A DNA stretch of 64,000 nucleotides from Rhodothermus bifroesti (GCF_017908595.1 NZ_JAGKTL010000004.1:1-64000); one strand, 5' to 3'. Shown: positions 36,312-45,208, counted from the first letter of the stretch. Numbers and translations: made by a program. Notes: a model not told the origin generated them from the sequence alone.

Positions 36312-37016
36312 ATGATGCTGGTCTTGTTGCAGACGGTTGCTTTGCCCTCTGAGGCCCCACCCTCTAGCACTTCTTTTCTAGACATCCTGATGCAGGGCGG
36401 ATGGGTTATGATTCCTATAGCCCTGCTTTCCCTACTAACGGTCTACTTGATCGTAGAGCGTTGGATTACGGTCCAAAAAGCCAAAATCAACCCCCAGCAG
36501 ATTATGGACCGCGTGCGCAGCTACGTTGAAGCCGGCGACGTGCGCGGCGCCTTAGCTTATTGTGAAGCCCAGGACAAACCCATCACCCGCATCCTCCGGC
36601 ACGGCCTAGAGCGCCTGGGACGGCCAATCGCAGAAATTCGGGACGCTGTCGAGGCCGCTGGCAAATACGAAGCCTTCGAGCTAGAAAAACGCATGGACGT
36701 GCTCGCCAGCATCGCTGGCATTGCTCCTATGCTGGGCTTTCTAGGAACAGTAACCGGCATGATCGAAGCATTTCAGCAAATCCAAAACCTTCAGGGCAAC
36801 GTAAACCCCAGTGTGCTAGCCGGGGGCATCTGGGAAGCCTTGCTGACCACAGCTTTTGGTTTGATTGTAGGCATTTTGGCACTTTTTGGTCATAACGTGC
36901 TGCTGACACGAATTAACCGACTGGTCAACGACATGGAACGCTCGGCCACTGACTTTATTGATCTGCTTCAGGAGCCCGTACCGCATCCCCGTCGCCATCC
37001 GGAAACCTTGCTTTAA
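36312..37016 (+). CDS. MotA/TolQ/ExbB proton channel family protein (second set)
   Basis: 234 residues with three membrane helices (about 35-55, about 130-155 and about 175-198). The channel signature is IAGIAPMLGFLGTVTGMIEAF, then LAGGIWEALLTTAFGLIVG. It should form the proton-conducting ring with the ExbD/TolR protein encoded 11 bases downstream. Placed after SPOR, HU and barrel genes, this set may act like Tol (envelope constriction and outer-membrane stability) rather than in nutrient uptake; that is an inference from context. It differs clearly from the copy at 14.4 kb. Confidence 0.92.
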   Translation: MMLVLLQTVALPSEAPPSSTSFLDILMQGGWVMIPIALLSLLTVYLIVERWITVQKAKINPQQIMDRVRSYVEAGDVRGALAYCEAQDKPITRILRHGLERLGRPIAEIRDAVEAAGKYEAFELEKRMDVLASIAGIAPMLGFLGTVTGMIEAFQQIQNLQGNVNPSVLAGGIWEALLTTAFGLIVGILALFGHNVLLTRINRLVNDMERSATDFIDLLQEPVPHPRRHPETLL

Positions 37017-37027
37017 ACCGGATTGCC

Positions 37028-37441
37028 ATGCCGCTGAACTTCTCCACAGCCCGCAAGCCAATTATGACGTTTGCCCTCGCCGGGCTGGCCGACATCGTGC
37101 TTTTGCTACTGATTTTTTTCCTGTTGACCTCCAGCTTCGTGCCCCAGTTTGGCATTCGCGTTAACCTACCCCGGGTTGAAGCTGGTGCGCCCACGCAGGC
37201 CCAGTACGTAACGGTGGTGCTGACTGAAGACGGCCGTTTTTACGTAGAGCAGCAGCAGGTTGGCCGCGAAGACCTATTGAACGTGCTACGTAACGTAAAA
37301 GGGGAACGCACAACGCTTGTGCTGCGTGCCGACCGCCGAGCAACCGTTGAGCAATTCGCCTACGTGGCCAGCACTGCCCGCGCGCTAGGCATGACTGTAT
37401 TGATGGCTACCGAACGCCCCGACGTGAGCCCACTTCGCTAA
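37028..37441 (+). CDS. ExbD/TolR family protein (second set)
   Basis: 137 residues. The single membrane helix near 18-40 is AGLADIVLLLLIFFLLTSSFV, with the conserved Asp. A compact periplasmic domain follows (GAPTQAQYVTVVLTEDGRFYV, then RADRRATVEQFAYVASTARALG). It is the last gene of the TPR-barrel-HU-SPOR-TolQ-TolR cluster. Its stop codon overlaps that of the convergent yifB gene by 4 bases. No TonB or TolA gene follows. Confidence 0.9.
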   Translation: MPLNFSTARKPIMTFALAGLADIVLLLLIFFLLTSSFVPQFGIRVNLPRVEAGAPTQAQYVTVVLTEDGRFYVEQQQVGREDLLNVLRNVKGERTTLVLRADRRATVEQFAYVASTARALGMTVLMATERPDVSPLR

Positions 37442-38979
37442 CGCAAAAACCAAGACTCCCGGTCAAGCGAGCGATACTGAATCGCCTCAGAAAGGTGCTC
37501 GGGCCGAAGCGATGCACTGCCTGCTAGGTCGGCAATCGTACGGGCTACTTTGAGGATGCGATCGTAGGCCCGCGCGCTTAGCCCCAGGCGATGAATAGCC
37601 ATCTTCATCAGCTGCTGACCTTCGCTATCTAGCGTGCAGTAGCGCCGTACCAGGCGAGCTGGCATCTGGGCATTACAGTAGACACCTGGCAGATCTCGAA
37701 ACCGTTCAGCCTGAAGCTGGCGTGCCGCTACAACCCGTGCCCGAATCGCAGCCGAAGGCTCGCCTTCTTGCTTGCGACTCAGCTCTTCAAAGGGAACCGG
37801 CGTCACTTCAATATGCAGGTCGATACGATCTAAAAGCGGTCCACTGATTTTCGACAGGTAGCGCTGCACTTGAGGTGGCGTGCATAAACATGTGCGCCGG
37901 GGATCGTTCAAGTAACCGCAGGGGCAAGGATTCATGCTGGCCACAAGCATAAACTGCGCCGGATACTCAATGGTGTATTTGGCCCGGCTAATGGTAATCC
38001 GGCCAGCTTCAAGCGGCTGACGCAACACCTCAAGCACTTGCCGCTTGAACTCCGGGAGCTCATCCAAAAAGAGCACACCGTTATGGGCAAGCGAAATTTC
38101 CCCTGGTAAGGGGGGTGCTCCTCCACCGCAAAGCCCGACGTCTGAAATGGTATGATGCGGCGCACGAAACGGACGTTGGGCAATAAGTCCCGTTTTCCCA
38201 AGCATGCCACCAACCGAGTGAATTTTGGTAGTTTCCAGTGCTTCATCAGGCGTAAGCGGTGGCAAGATCGTAGGTAAACGCCGAGCCAGCATGGTTTTGC
38301 CTGCGCCTGGCGGTCCCACCATCAACACATTATGTCCACCTGCTGCAGCTACCTCTAAAGCCCGTTTGACGTTCTCTTGGCCACGTACCTCGGCAAAGTC
38401 GATGTCGTAGTGCTGCGCCTCATCAAAGAGCGCCTTCAGGTCCCGCCGAAACGGCAATCGCGGCTGCGTGCCGGTAAGCAAACCGACAGCCTCAGCCAGC
38501 GAAGCGACTGGATAGACTTCCAGTCCCTCAACCAGTGCGGCCTCTTCGGCATTGGCTACGGGCACGATTACTCCTTTTCGCCTTTCCTGACGAGCCCGAA
38601 TGGCTATAGGCAGTACGCCCCGAACCGGCCGTACCGTCCCATCCAGTGCCAGCTCCCCCACAATCCACAACGACGCAAGCGCCTCTGCACTAGGCTTGCC
38701 TTCGCTCGCTGCTAACAACCCGAGCGCCATCGGTAAATCAAAAGCAGCCCCCTCTTTGCGTAAATCGGCTGGCGCTAAATTGATCGTAATGGCCCCGCGC
38801 GGCAGCGGCAATCCACTATTGCGCAAGGCGGCATAAATGCGATCACGGCTTTCACGCACCGCACCATCAGGCAAGCCAACCACCGTGTAGCGCGGCATGC
38901 CCGACTCGATGTGCGTTTCGATCTCCACAGGAATGGCCTCAATGCCCAGCGGGGTACTACTCCAAACTTTGCTCAGCAT
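37438..38979 (-). CDS. YifB/ComM family AAA+ ATPase (Mg-chelatase-like)
   Basis: About 513 residues from the ATG at 38979, where the family begins (MLSKVWSSTPLGIEAIPVEI). The longer frame to 39117 would overlap the divergent nadK gene. An N-terminal ChlI/Lon-like domain (about 20-150) is followed by an AAA+ module with Walker A MVGPPGAGKTMLARRLP, Walker B VLFLDELPEF and sensor segment SMNPCPCGY. The C-terminal Mg-chelatase domain follows (SARAYDRILKVARTIADL). ComM, the studied relative, is a hexameric helicase that extends branch migration of incoming DNA in natural transformation. Confidence 0.93.
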   Translation of the reverse strand: MLSKVWSSTPLGIEAIPVEIETHIESGMPRYTVVGLPDGAVRESRDRIYAALRNSGLPLPRGAITINLAPADLRKEGAAFDLPMALGLLAASEGKPSAEALASLWIVGELALDGTVRPVRGVLPIAIRARQERRKGVIVPVANAEEAALVEGLEVYPVASLAEAVGLLTGTQPRLPFRRDLKALFDEAQHYDIDFAEVRGQENVKRALEVAAAGGHNVLMVGPPGAGKTMLARRLPTILPPLTPDEALETTKIHSVGGMLGKTGLIAQRPFRAPHHTISDVGLCGGGAPPLPGEISLAHNGVLFLDELPEFKRQVLEVLRQPLEAGRITISRAKYTIEYPAQFMLVASMNPCPCGYLNDPRRTCLCTPPQVQRYLSKISGPLLDRIDLHIEVTPVPFEELSRKQEGEPSAAIRARVVAARQLQAERFRDLPGVYCNAQMPARLVRRYCTLDSEGQQLMKMAIHRLGLSARAYDRILKVARTIADLAGSASLRPEHLSEAIQYRSLDRESWFLR

Positions 38980-39087
38980 GAACGTGCCGGATGTTTTTTC
39001 TTTAAAGACACACCGACACCCTTGCTGTAACTTAAATACTTTGGCATTAGCCCCTGTTATGCTTAACTGCAACCTAACGCTGCATCC

Positions 39088-39960
39088 ATGATTTACGGCA
39101 TTACCGGCAATACGCAAAAAGAACAGCTCTGGGAGCCTGTAGCCAAGCTGCTAAGCTGGCTCGAGCAGCAAGGACTGCAAGCTAAGCTGCACCCTGCCGT
39201 TGCTGAAGGGCTAGCGCTGCGCAAGCTACTTCCCCAAGCGCAAGCCGCAGCCTGCACCGCACACGATTTAGCAACAGAAGTCGACGTAATCCTCTCGTTT
39301 GGCGGCGATGGTACACTGTTGCAAAGCGCTCATTTGGCCGGACGCCACGGAACGCCCGTACTGGGCATCAACATCGGCCGCATGGGCTTTTTGGCCGACG
39401 TAGAAGTAGAACACGTACGCGAAGCCATCTGCGCCATCGAGCGCGGGGACTACACCGTGGAGGCACGCATGGCGCTGGAAGCCGAACTGGAAAATAGCCT
39501 TTCTCTTGAGCTGCCCTGGGCTTTAAATGAATTTGTGATCGACCGCACGGGTCCAGCTGGGCTTATTACCATCGACGTCACCGTTGACGGCGTGCCCCTC
39601 AACCAATACTGGGCCGATGGCCTCATTTTCTCCACGCCTACCGGATCGACGGCCTACTCACTTTCGGCTGGGGGCCCAATCGTCTCTCCAGGCTGCGAAG
39701 TCATCATCCTCACGCCTATTGCACCCCACACGCTGACCCTTCGACCTATCGTGCTTCCAGCTTCGGTAACGCTCGAGGTCCGCGTGTACACCAGCGGACA
39801 ACCCTACGTGCTAGCCGCCGACGGCCGTAGCCAACTCATTACGCAGGAAGGCCAACGCATCACCATTCGCCGTGCCACCCATACCGTCAACCTCATCAAA
39901 CTACCGGGACAACACTACTTTCAAACCTTACGCAACAAGCTGATGTGGGGCGCGCGTTAA
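39088..39960 (+). CDS. nadK: NAD kinase
   Basis: 290 residues. The ATP/inorganic polyphosphate site is ILSFGGDGTLLQSAHLAG with the invariant GGDG. The NAD-binding stretch is GINIGRMGFLADVEVEHV. The conserved block DGLIFSTPTGSTAYSLSAGG completes the active site. The enzyme phosphorylates NAD to NADP and is usually essential. It is divergent from yifB across about 108 bases. It meets the LacI-type regulator gene at the 3' end with a 4-base overlap of stop codons. Confidence 0.96.
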   Translation: MIYGITGNTQKEQLWEPVAKLLSWLEQQGLQAKLHPAVAEGLALRKLLPQAQAAACTAHDLATEVDVILSFGGDGTLLQSAHLAGRHGTPVLGINIGRMGFLADVEVEHVREAICAIERGDYTVEARMALEAELENSLSLELPWALNEFVIDRTGPAGLITIDVTVDGVPLNQYWADGLIFSTPTGSTAYSLSAGGPIVSPGCEVIILTPIAPHTLTLRPIVLPASVTLEVRVYTSGQPYVLAADGRSQLITQEGQRITIRRATHTVNLIKLPGQHYFQTLRNKLMWGAR

Positions 39961-41012
39961 GTTGTCGGCGTACGCTCTACCGCCATACGTACCGCAAAAC
40001 GCCGCAGATAATCTTCTGGCGTAATGAGCTCGGTCTTAAGCACGACATGCTGGGGCGCACGACCATCCTCCCGCTCAATTTCAGCGACTAAAATCTCCAA
40101 CGCCCGCCGACCCATCTCACGGGCAGGTTGCCGAACGCAGATATGTGGATATACATAAAATTCGTTCAAACCACCTTCGCTAAACGAAATCAACTGAATA
40201 CGCTCCAAAAGCGATGGATCACTCTCGCGCATAGCCGCCCGAATCCCCAGCTCTACGGGAAACGTCACCGCAAAAATCACCTCAGGCAGCTCTCCTTGCA
40301 ACAGGCGTTTGAAAGCATAGTAACCATGCCATTCATCAAAGCCCCCCTCAATAATCCACTCCGGCCGAATGGGCAAACCAGCCTGGCGGAGAGCAGCTTC
40401 ATAACCTGCCCGACGTTCCCGACCAATGAGCACTTCTGGCGTGCCAGCTACATGGGCAATCTTGCGGTATCCTTTGCGAATCACATACTCCACAGCACGA
40501 TAGGCCCCCTCACGGTCATCAACCGTCACGCTGCTAAAACCTAATCCTTCAATGGCGCGGTCAAAAAATACCAGCGGGATACCCATCTCTCTAACCCGCT
40601 CATAGACCTCCACATGGGGCGCTTGCTGCGAAACCGAAACCAGCAACCCATCCACCCGCATAGCCAGCAGCCGCTCAATATGCTGCCGCTCCAAATCCGC
40701 CCGCTCCTGCGAAACCGCCAACACAATCCCATAACCCCGCTGCGTAGCAGCCTCTTGAATGGCATCAACCACCGTAGCCATGAACGTATGCGCAATCTTG
40801 GGAACCACCACACCCAACGTATACGAGCGCTTGGAAGACAACGAACGCGCTAGCAGGTTGGGCAAGTACCCCATCTCGGCAGCGGTCTTCTTCACCAGCT
40901 CACGGGTCTCCTTAGAAATGTCCGGATGATCCCGAAGGGCTTTCGAAACGCTGACTTTGCTGAGGTTTAACCGTTCGGCAATATCAGCTAGCCGCACACG
41001 CTTTTTGGCCAT
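39957..41012 (-). CDS. LacI-family transcriptional regulator
   Basis: About 351 residues from the ATG at 41012; ATG 41021 is also possible. The helix-turn-helix and hinge helix are at the N-terminus: RLADIAERLNLSKVSVSKAL, and LPNLLARSLSSKRSYTLGVV. A periplasmic-binding-protein-like effector domain follows (about 60-340), including VDGLLVSVSQQAP and FDRAIEGLGFSSVTVDDREGA. It is divergent from the hexuronate genes and probably represses them in the absence of a sugar-acid ligand. A palindrome with a central CG upstream of the SDR gene is a candidate operator. Confidence 0.92.
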   Translation of the reverse strand: MAKKRVRLADIAERLNLSKVSVSKALRDHPDISKETRELVKKTAAEMGYLPNLLARSLSSKRSYTLGVVVPKIAHTFMATVVDAIQEAATQRGYGIVLAVSQERADLERQHIERLLAMRVDGLLVSVSQQAPHVEVYERVREMGIPLVFFDRAIEGLGFSSVTVDDREGAYRAVEYVIRKGYRKIAHVAGTPEVLIGRERRAGYEAALRQAGLPIRPEWIIEGGFDEWHGYYAFKRLLQGELPEVIFAVTFPVELGIRAAMRESDPSLLERIQLISFSEGGLNEFYVYPHICVRQPAREMGRRALEILVAEIEREDGRAPQHVVLKTELITPEDYLRRFAVRMAVERTPTT

Positions 41013-41062
41013 AATGACCATCAACCGTTTACTTCATTGGATAGCTCTGTGTAAGTTACCGC

Positions 41063-41068
41063 ATTATA
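41063..41068 (-). promoter_or_regulatory. Candidate -10 box of the lacI-type gene
   Basis: On the minus strand a perfect TATAAT lies about 50 bases before the start codon. I could not find a matching -35 at 16-18 bases, so only the -10 is proposed. Confidence 0.4.
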
Positions 41069-41150
41069 GAGCGAAGTTCAAAGAAATTTTTTGCACCCTA
41101 GCCCTTGGTAGGTGTAGGTTTGGATGGTTTTATAGTCATCGGATTTTACC

Positions 41151-41164
41151 CGGTTGCGTTACCG
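41151..41164. promoter_or_regulatory. Candidate LacI-type operator upstream of hexuronate genes
   Basis: CGGTTGCGTTACCG has dyad symmetry in its outer four bases (CGGT/ACCG) and a central CG. This is the form recognised by LacI-family dimers, whose hinge helices open a central CpG. It lies 25-38 bases before the SDR start and downstream of a TATAGT (41131-41136), so a bound repressor would block early elongation. No second copy was found nearby, so it stays a candidate. Confidence 0.35.
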
Positions 41165-41188
41165 TTAACTTTTTGCGATCTTGGGATT

Positions 41189-42019
41189 ATGATGCATCCT
41201 GCACTGACCCAGCAGTTTGACCTAAGCGGCCGCGTGGCCCTTGTCACCGGGGGTAGCGGTGCCTTAGGCCGTGCCATGGCCCGTGGACTGGCCTTGGCGG
41301 GAGCCCGCGTGGCCCTGCTAGCCCGGCGGCCAGAAAAGCTTGAAGCAGCGGTAGCCGAAATCCTGCAAAACGGTGGCGAAGCCCTAGCGCTCAGTGGAGA
41401 CGTGCTCGATCAAAAAGCGCTTGAACGTGCGCGGGAAGTGCTCCTTCAGCATTGGGGACGTCTCGATATTCTGGTGAACAGTGCCGGGGGTAACGTGCCC
41501 GAAGCCACGCTGCATCCCGGCCAAAACATCTTCTCGCTCACCGAAGCCGCATTCCGTGCGGTTATTGACCTCAACCTGATGGGGACAATTCTGCCAACGC
41601 TGGTTTTTGGCGAAGTCATGGCACGCCAGCGCCAAGGCGTGATTGTGAACATCTCGTCGATGGCGGCAACGCGCGTTCTGACCCGTGTCGTGGGCTACAG
41701 TGCAGCCAAAGCAGCTGTAGAAAATTTCACCCGCTGGATGGCCGTCGAGCTGGCCCGCACCTATGGAGAAGGGCTGCGCGTCAACGCGATCGCTCCAGGC
41801 TTTTTCTTGGGTGAGCAAAACCGTCATCTGCTGGTGCACGAGGATGGTTCGCTCACCGAACGAGGCCAGGCCATTTTAGCCCATACACCTATGGGCCGCT
41901 TTGGCGAAGCCGATGACCTCATTGGCACACTCATCTGGCTGTGCAGCGATGCTTCCCGGTTTGTCACCGGCGTGGTTGTACCCGTAGATGGCGGATTTTC
42001 CATTTTCACAGGAATCTAG
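41189..42019 (+). CDS. SDR oxidoreductase, probable fructuronate reductase-type
   Basis: About 276 residues from the ATG at 41189 (41192 also possible); the frame open back to 41105 is non-family. A Rossmann fold with TGGSGALGRAMARGLA (NAD binding), the NSAGG turn, catalytic Ser in NISSMAA and the YSAAKAA Tyr-x3-Lys pair marks a classical short-chain dehydrogenase. SDRs of this subgroup reduce fructuronate to mannonate in organisms that lack the classical UxuB. The gene pairs with the tagaturonate epimerase gene 6 bases downstream and is divergent from a LacI regulator, so a role in hexuronate breakdown is likely. The precise substrate is an inference from context. Confidence 0.82.
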   Translation: MMHPALTQQFDLSGRVALVTGGSGALGRAMARGLALAGARVALLARRPEKLEAAVAEILQNGGEALALSGDVLDQKALERAREVLLQHWGRLDILVNSAGGNVPEATLHPGQNIFSLTEAAFRAVIDLNLMGTILPTLVFGEVMARQRQGVIVNISSMAATRVLTRVVGYSAAKAAVENFTRWMAVELARTYGEGLRVNAIAPGFFLGEQNRHLLVHEDGSLTERGQAILAHTPMGRFGEADDLIGTLIWLCSDASRFVTGVVVPVDGGFSIFTGI

Positions 42020-42025
42020 CTCCCT

Positions 42026-43582
42026 ATGGAAGCATTCCCCTTACTGTTACCTGGATGGGCGTTGCAAGCTCAAGCAGATGGGCCTAAGCTGGCTGCAGCA
42101 CTCAGCACCTTGATCCGTGCACACGTCTATCCTCAATCCTTAGAAGTAACCCCCAAGGGCGTATTTTTTCTGATCCGAAAGGATCAAGAAAAACGGTTGG
42201 GCATCTTATCCTCTGGTGGCGTGGCCGACTTTGGAGGGTTGCGTCATGAACTGACCTTCAACGGCCAAGCGCTGATTTTTCAGTCCTGTCCCCTAACACC
42301 GGAGCATGCTCAGGCCTTGCGTCGTCATGTGCCTTGGACCGCCCCACGCACGTTGGGTCTGCGTGCTTCGGTTGGTTGTGGAGACCGGCTGGGGTTGGCT
42401 ACACCGGGTCACGTACGTGCGGTACGCAAGCACACGTTGGCCCCCGTTTTTGCCCAGCAGTCTATTCGGGAAATGACGCGTACAGGACGCTCACCCCAGC
42501 AGGTCCTTGACGATGCCATGTGGGGCGTTTTTCAAGAAGGCTGGCGCCAAGGCTATGGTGCCGACGCGGACCACCTGAAAACCGAAGAGGACGCTGATCG
42601 CTGCATTGCTGCGGGGTTTACTTGGTTTACCATTGATCCCAGCGCCTTTGTCGACAACGACGCCGATGGTGCAGACGCCGCTACCCTCGCGGCCAAAGTA
42701 GCAGCGCTGCCTTGGGCAGATCTTGAAACCACGTGGAACGACCTGCGGCGCGCTTATTTGGGCCAAACGTTTCATGTAGGCCCTTACATGCTGTCGTTTG
42801 AAGAGCGCACGCTGCGCCAAGCCCTAGCTAAGTATGGCGCTGCTATTGCGCATACGGCCCGCATGTACCGGCACATTGCCTCACGCATGGGCAATTGTCC
42901 TTTTGAACTAGAGATGTCTGTTGACGAAACTGAAGTACCTACCTCACCGGCCGAACATTTCTTTGTGGCACGGGAGCTTGCCCGCTTGGGCGTACGCTGG
43001 ATTAGCCTGGCACTGCGTTTTGTCGGACGCTTGGAGAAAGGGGTCGACTACATCGGCGAGCTAGGGGAGTTTGAAGCCCACCTCAAGTTGCACGTAGCCA
43101 TTGCCCGCACACTAGGACCCTACAAACTCAGCCTGCATTCCGGATCCGACAAGTTTGCTCTCTATCCTTTGTTTGCCCAACATGCCGGCGAACTGTTTCA
43201 CCTCAAAACGGCTGGGACATCCTACTTGGAAGCCCTGAGGGCAGTAGCCGAACTAGACCCCACCCTATTCCGGGAAATTCTGGACTTTGCTCGCAGTCGC
43301 TATGAAACCGATCGGGCTACGTATCACGTTTCGGCCCTATTGGAACGCGTTCCTCACCCGGCTGAGGTGCCCGATCGGGACTTACCGGCCCTACTCGAGC
43401 ACTTCGACACGCGGCAAGTACTCCACGTCACGTTTGGCTCGGTGCTGACGGCAACCGATGCCCAGGGCCGCCCGCGCTTCCGCGATCGCCTGCTTGCCGT
43501 ACTCCAGGCCCACGAAGAAACCCACTATCGGCTACTTGAGGCTCACTTTGACCGTCACCTGCGCCCTTTTGATGCAACATAA
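42026..43582 (+). CDS. uxaE: Tagaturonate epimerase family protein (UxaE-like)
   Basis: 518 residues. It matches the UxaE family first shown in Thermotoga maritima, in conserved stretches such as VGCGDRLGLATPGHVRAV, YGADADHLKTEEDADRC and GFTWFTIDPSAFVDNDADG. The family has several His/Asp/Glu residues for a metal site, of which GADADH and LHSGSDKF are visible. UxaE interconverts tagaturonate and fructuronate, so galacturonate joins the glucuronate branch without the usual UxaB. With the SDR gene in front this gives tagaturonate to fructuronate to mannonate. No isomerase (UxaC), mannonate dehydratase or transporter lies in the window, so the rest must be elsewhere. Confidence 0.78.
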   Translation: MEAFPLLLPGWALQAQADGPKLAAALSTLIRAHVYPQSLEVTPKGVFFLIRKDQEKRLGILSSGGVADFGGLRHELTFNGQALIFQSCPLTPEHAQALRRHVPWTAPRTLGLRASVGCGDRLGLATPGHVRAVRKHTLAPVFAQQSIREMTRTGRSPQQVLDDAMWGVFQEGWRQGYGADADHLKTEEDADRCIAAGFTWFTIDPSAFVDNDADGADAATLAAKVAALPWADLETTWNDLRRAYLGQTFHVGPYMLSFEERTLRQALAKYGAAIAHTARMYRHIASRMGNCPFELEMSVDETEVPTSPAEHFFVARELARLGVRWISLALRFVGRLEKGVDYIGELGEFEAHLKLHVAIARTLGPYKLSLHSGSDKFALYPLFAQHAGELFHLKTAGTSYLEALRAVAELDPTLFREILDFARSRYETDRATYHVSALLERVPHPAEVPDRDLPALLEHFDTRQVLHVTFGSVLTATDAQGRPRFRDRLLAVLQAHEETHYRLLEAHFDRHLRPFDAT

Positions 43583-43635
43583 AACACCCCTATTATGCAA
43601 ACCTTCGTGAAACCCGCTGCACCAGCAGGCGTTTG

Positions 43636-43665
43636 TTGCCTGCAACAAGGCAGCGAGTGTATATT
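43636..43665 (+). promoter_or_regulatory. Candidate promoter of tRNA-Phe
   Basis: TTGCCT, 18 bases, then TATATT, ending 14 bases before the first tRNA base. This is a reasonable sigma-70-type promoter placed where the tRNA would need it. Confidence 0.5.
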
Positions 43666-43679
43666 TGCATCCCGCCAAC

Positions 43680-43755
43680 GGTCAGGTAGCTCAGTCGGTA
43701 GAGCACAGGACTGAAAATCCTGGTGTCGGCGGTTCGATTCCGCCCCTGACCACCA
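43680..43755 (+). tRNA. tRNA-Phe (anticodon GAA)
   Basis: 76 bases with a full cloverleaf. The 7-bp acceptor stem is GGTCAGG with CCTGACC; the D-arm is GCTC...GAGC. The anticodon stem is CAGGA/TCCTG with loop CTGAAAA, giving anticodon GAA. The T-arm is GGCGG-TTCGATT-CCGCC, discriminator base A, and CCA is encoded at the 3' end. A terminator hairpin begins 3 bases later, so it is a monocistronic tRNA gene. Confidence 0.97.
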
Positions 43756-43757
43756 AG

Positions 43758-43783
43758 CCCCACCATTTAAGGTGGGGTTTTTT
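43758..43783 (+). terminator. Terminator of tRNA-Phe
   Basis: A 7-bp stem CCCCACC / GGTGGGG with loop ATTTAA is followed by TTTTTT. It lies just after the tRNA's encoded CCA and abuts the stop codon of the convergent glycerate kinase gene. Confidence 0.92.
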
Positions 43784-43784
43784 G

Positions 43785-45101
43785 CTAATAGCGTAGCGCA
43801 ACCTGCACGTCCATAACGTTTGTGTGCGTGGGCCCGGTCACCAAGAGCTGATCAAGCGTTTTAAAAAACGCATAGGCATCATTGTTGTTAAGATAGGCCA
43901 GTGGATCCAGTCCGCGCTGGCGTGCTTCAGCAACCGTGTTTGGGGTGACCCAAGCGCCGGCAGCATCGGTAGGGCCATCGCGGCCGTCGGTGCCTCCACT
44001 AAGCAACACAGCTTGAGCCGGCCAGTCCTGCATCGCTAATGCAGCAGCTAGCGCAAGCTCTTGGTTGCGGCCGCCTTGGCCAGAGCCCCGCACGGTAACC
44101 GTTGTCTCTCCGCCCCAAAGCAAGCAAACCGGACGGGGCTCGCGTACCTCCCGCAACATGGCTACCAGGTGGGGCCCTACCTCCCGAGCCTCGCCTGTTA
44201 GGCGATCCGAAACAATCCGCACCGAATAGCCACGCCTGCGCGCTTCGTCGGCCGCAGCTTCAAGCGCTCGTCGGTTGGTACCCACCAAGCGCGTAACCAC
44301 GCGAGCAAAACGTGGATCGGCTGCTTTGGGAGTTTCTAAAAATGGATTGCGCACACCCGCTTCCAGCCGCACCCGAACCGGTTCTGGAACCCGATGCCAA
44401 AGCCCGTAGCGCCGCAGCACAGCAATGGCCTCGGCAAACGTGGTAGGATCAGGTACTGTCGGACCGCTGGCAACGACAGAAAGCTCATCCCCTACCACAT
44501 CCGAAATCACCAGTGCTAACACGTCGGCTGGCGCTGCAGCCCGGGCTAATTGACCACCACCAATGCGCGACAAATGCTTACGTACAGCATTCAGCTGGTA
44601 GATGTCCGCGCCACTGGCAAGCAAAAGCTGAAATGTCGTTTGCGCATCGGCCAGCGTGACCGGTGGCACAAAATCCGTGCATAGGGCCGACCCCCCACCG
44701 GAGATCAGTACCAGCAACAGATCCTCTGCTGTGCAGCTTTCGGCCAGTTGCAAGATGCGCTGTGCGGCCTGCAGACTACCCTCATCGGGTAGAGGATGTC
44801 CCCCCTCTAGCACGGCAATCCGTTGGGGGAAAACCAGCGACGCGGGCAGCGTCTCTAAGTAGCCGCGAGGTACCACAACCGTACCCGTGGCAATCTGATC
44901 GCCTAGCTGCGCTTCCACTACACTGGCCATGGCCAGGGCCGCCTTACCCATGCCCACCACCACAACACGTCGATACTGATCTAGCGGTCGCGGCGCCCAC
45001 TCGGTCCAGGGCGTCTGCGTAAGCAATACGTCTGCCTGCGCCGCGCGTACCGCTGCTCCAAAGATGGCGCGCGCATCGGCGACCAACTCAAAAGACATCA
45101 T
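43785..45101 (-). CDS. Glycerate 2-kinase, MOFRL family
   Basis: 438 residues. The DUF4147 N-terminal domain (about 10-245) includes VVGMGKAALAMASVVEAQLG and LLLVLISGGGSALC, the phosphate-binding glycine loop. The C-terminal MOFRL domain includes GGRNQELALAAALAM and LLSGGTDGRDGPTDAAGAW, which carry the catalytic Lys/Asp region. The enzyme phosphorylates glycerate to 2-phosphoglycerate. Neighbouring hexuronate genes and pyruvate phosphate dikinase suggest use of sugar-acid breakdown products. In thermophiles glycerate is also a precursor or product of mannosylglycerate. Confidence 0.9.
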   Translation of the reverse strand: MMSFELVADARAIFGAAVRAAQADVLLTQTPWTEWAPRPLDQYRRVVVVGMGKAALAMASVVEAQLGDQIATGTVVVPRGYLETLPASLVFPQRIAVLEGGHPLPDEGSLQAAQRILQLAESCTAEDLLLVLISGGGSALCTDFVPPVTLADAQTTFQLLLASGADIYQLNAVRKHLSRIGGGQLARAAAPADVLALVISDVVGDELSVVASGPTVPDPTTFAEAIAVLRRYGLWHRVPEPVRVRLEAGVRNPFLETPKAADPRFARVVTRLVGTNRRALEAAADEARRRGYSVRIVSDRLTGEAREVGPHLVAMLREVREPRPVCLLWGGETTVTVRGSGQGGRNQELALAAALAMQDWPAQAVLLSGGTDGRDGPTDAAGAWVTPNTVAEARQRGLDPLAYLNNNDAYAFFKTLDQLLVTGPTHTNVMDVQVALRY

Positions 45102-45208
45102 GCTTTGCGTTTGGTAAGCTTAGCAACCTAGTTTACTATCTGCTTAGCAACAAAACACATTTTTTATAAAAACAGCATACTGGCTGCAAACTGCAACCCC
45201 TTACTGCA

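Noticed and set aside
43625-43643. GCAGGC/GCCTGC hairpin after the UxaE-like gene
   Set aside because: 6-bp stem without a T-run; not a credible intrinsic terminator and overlaps the candidate tRNA promoter.
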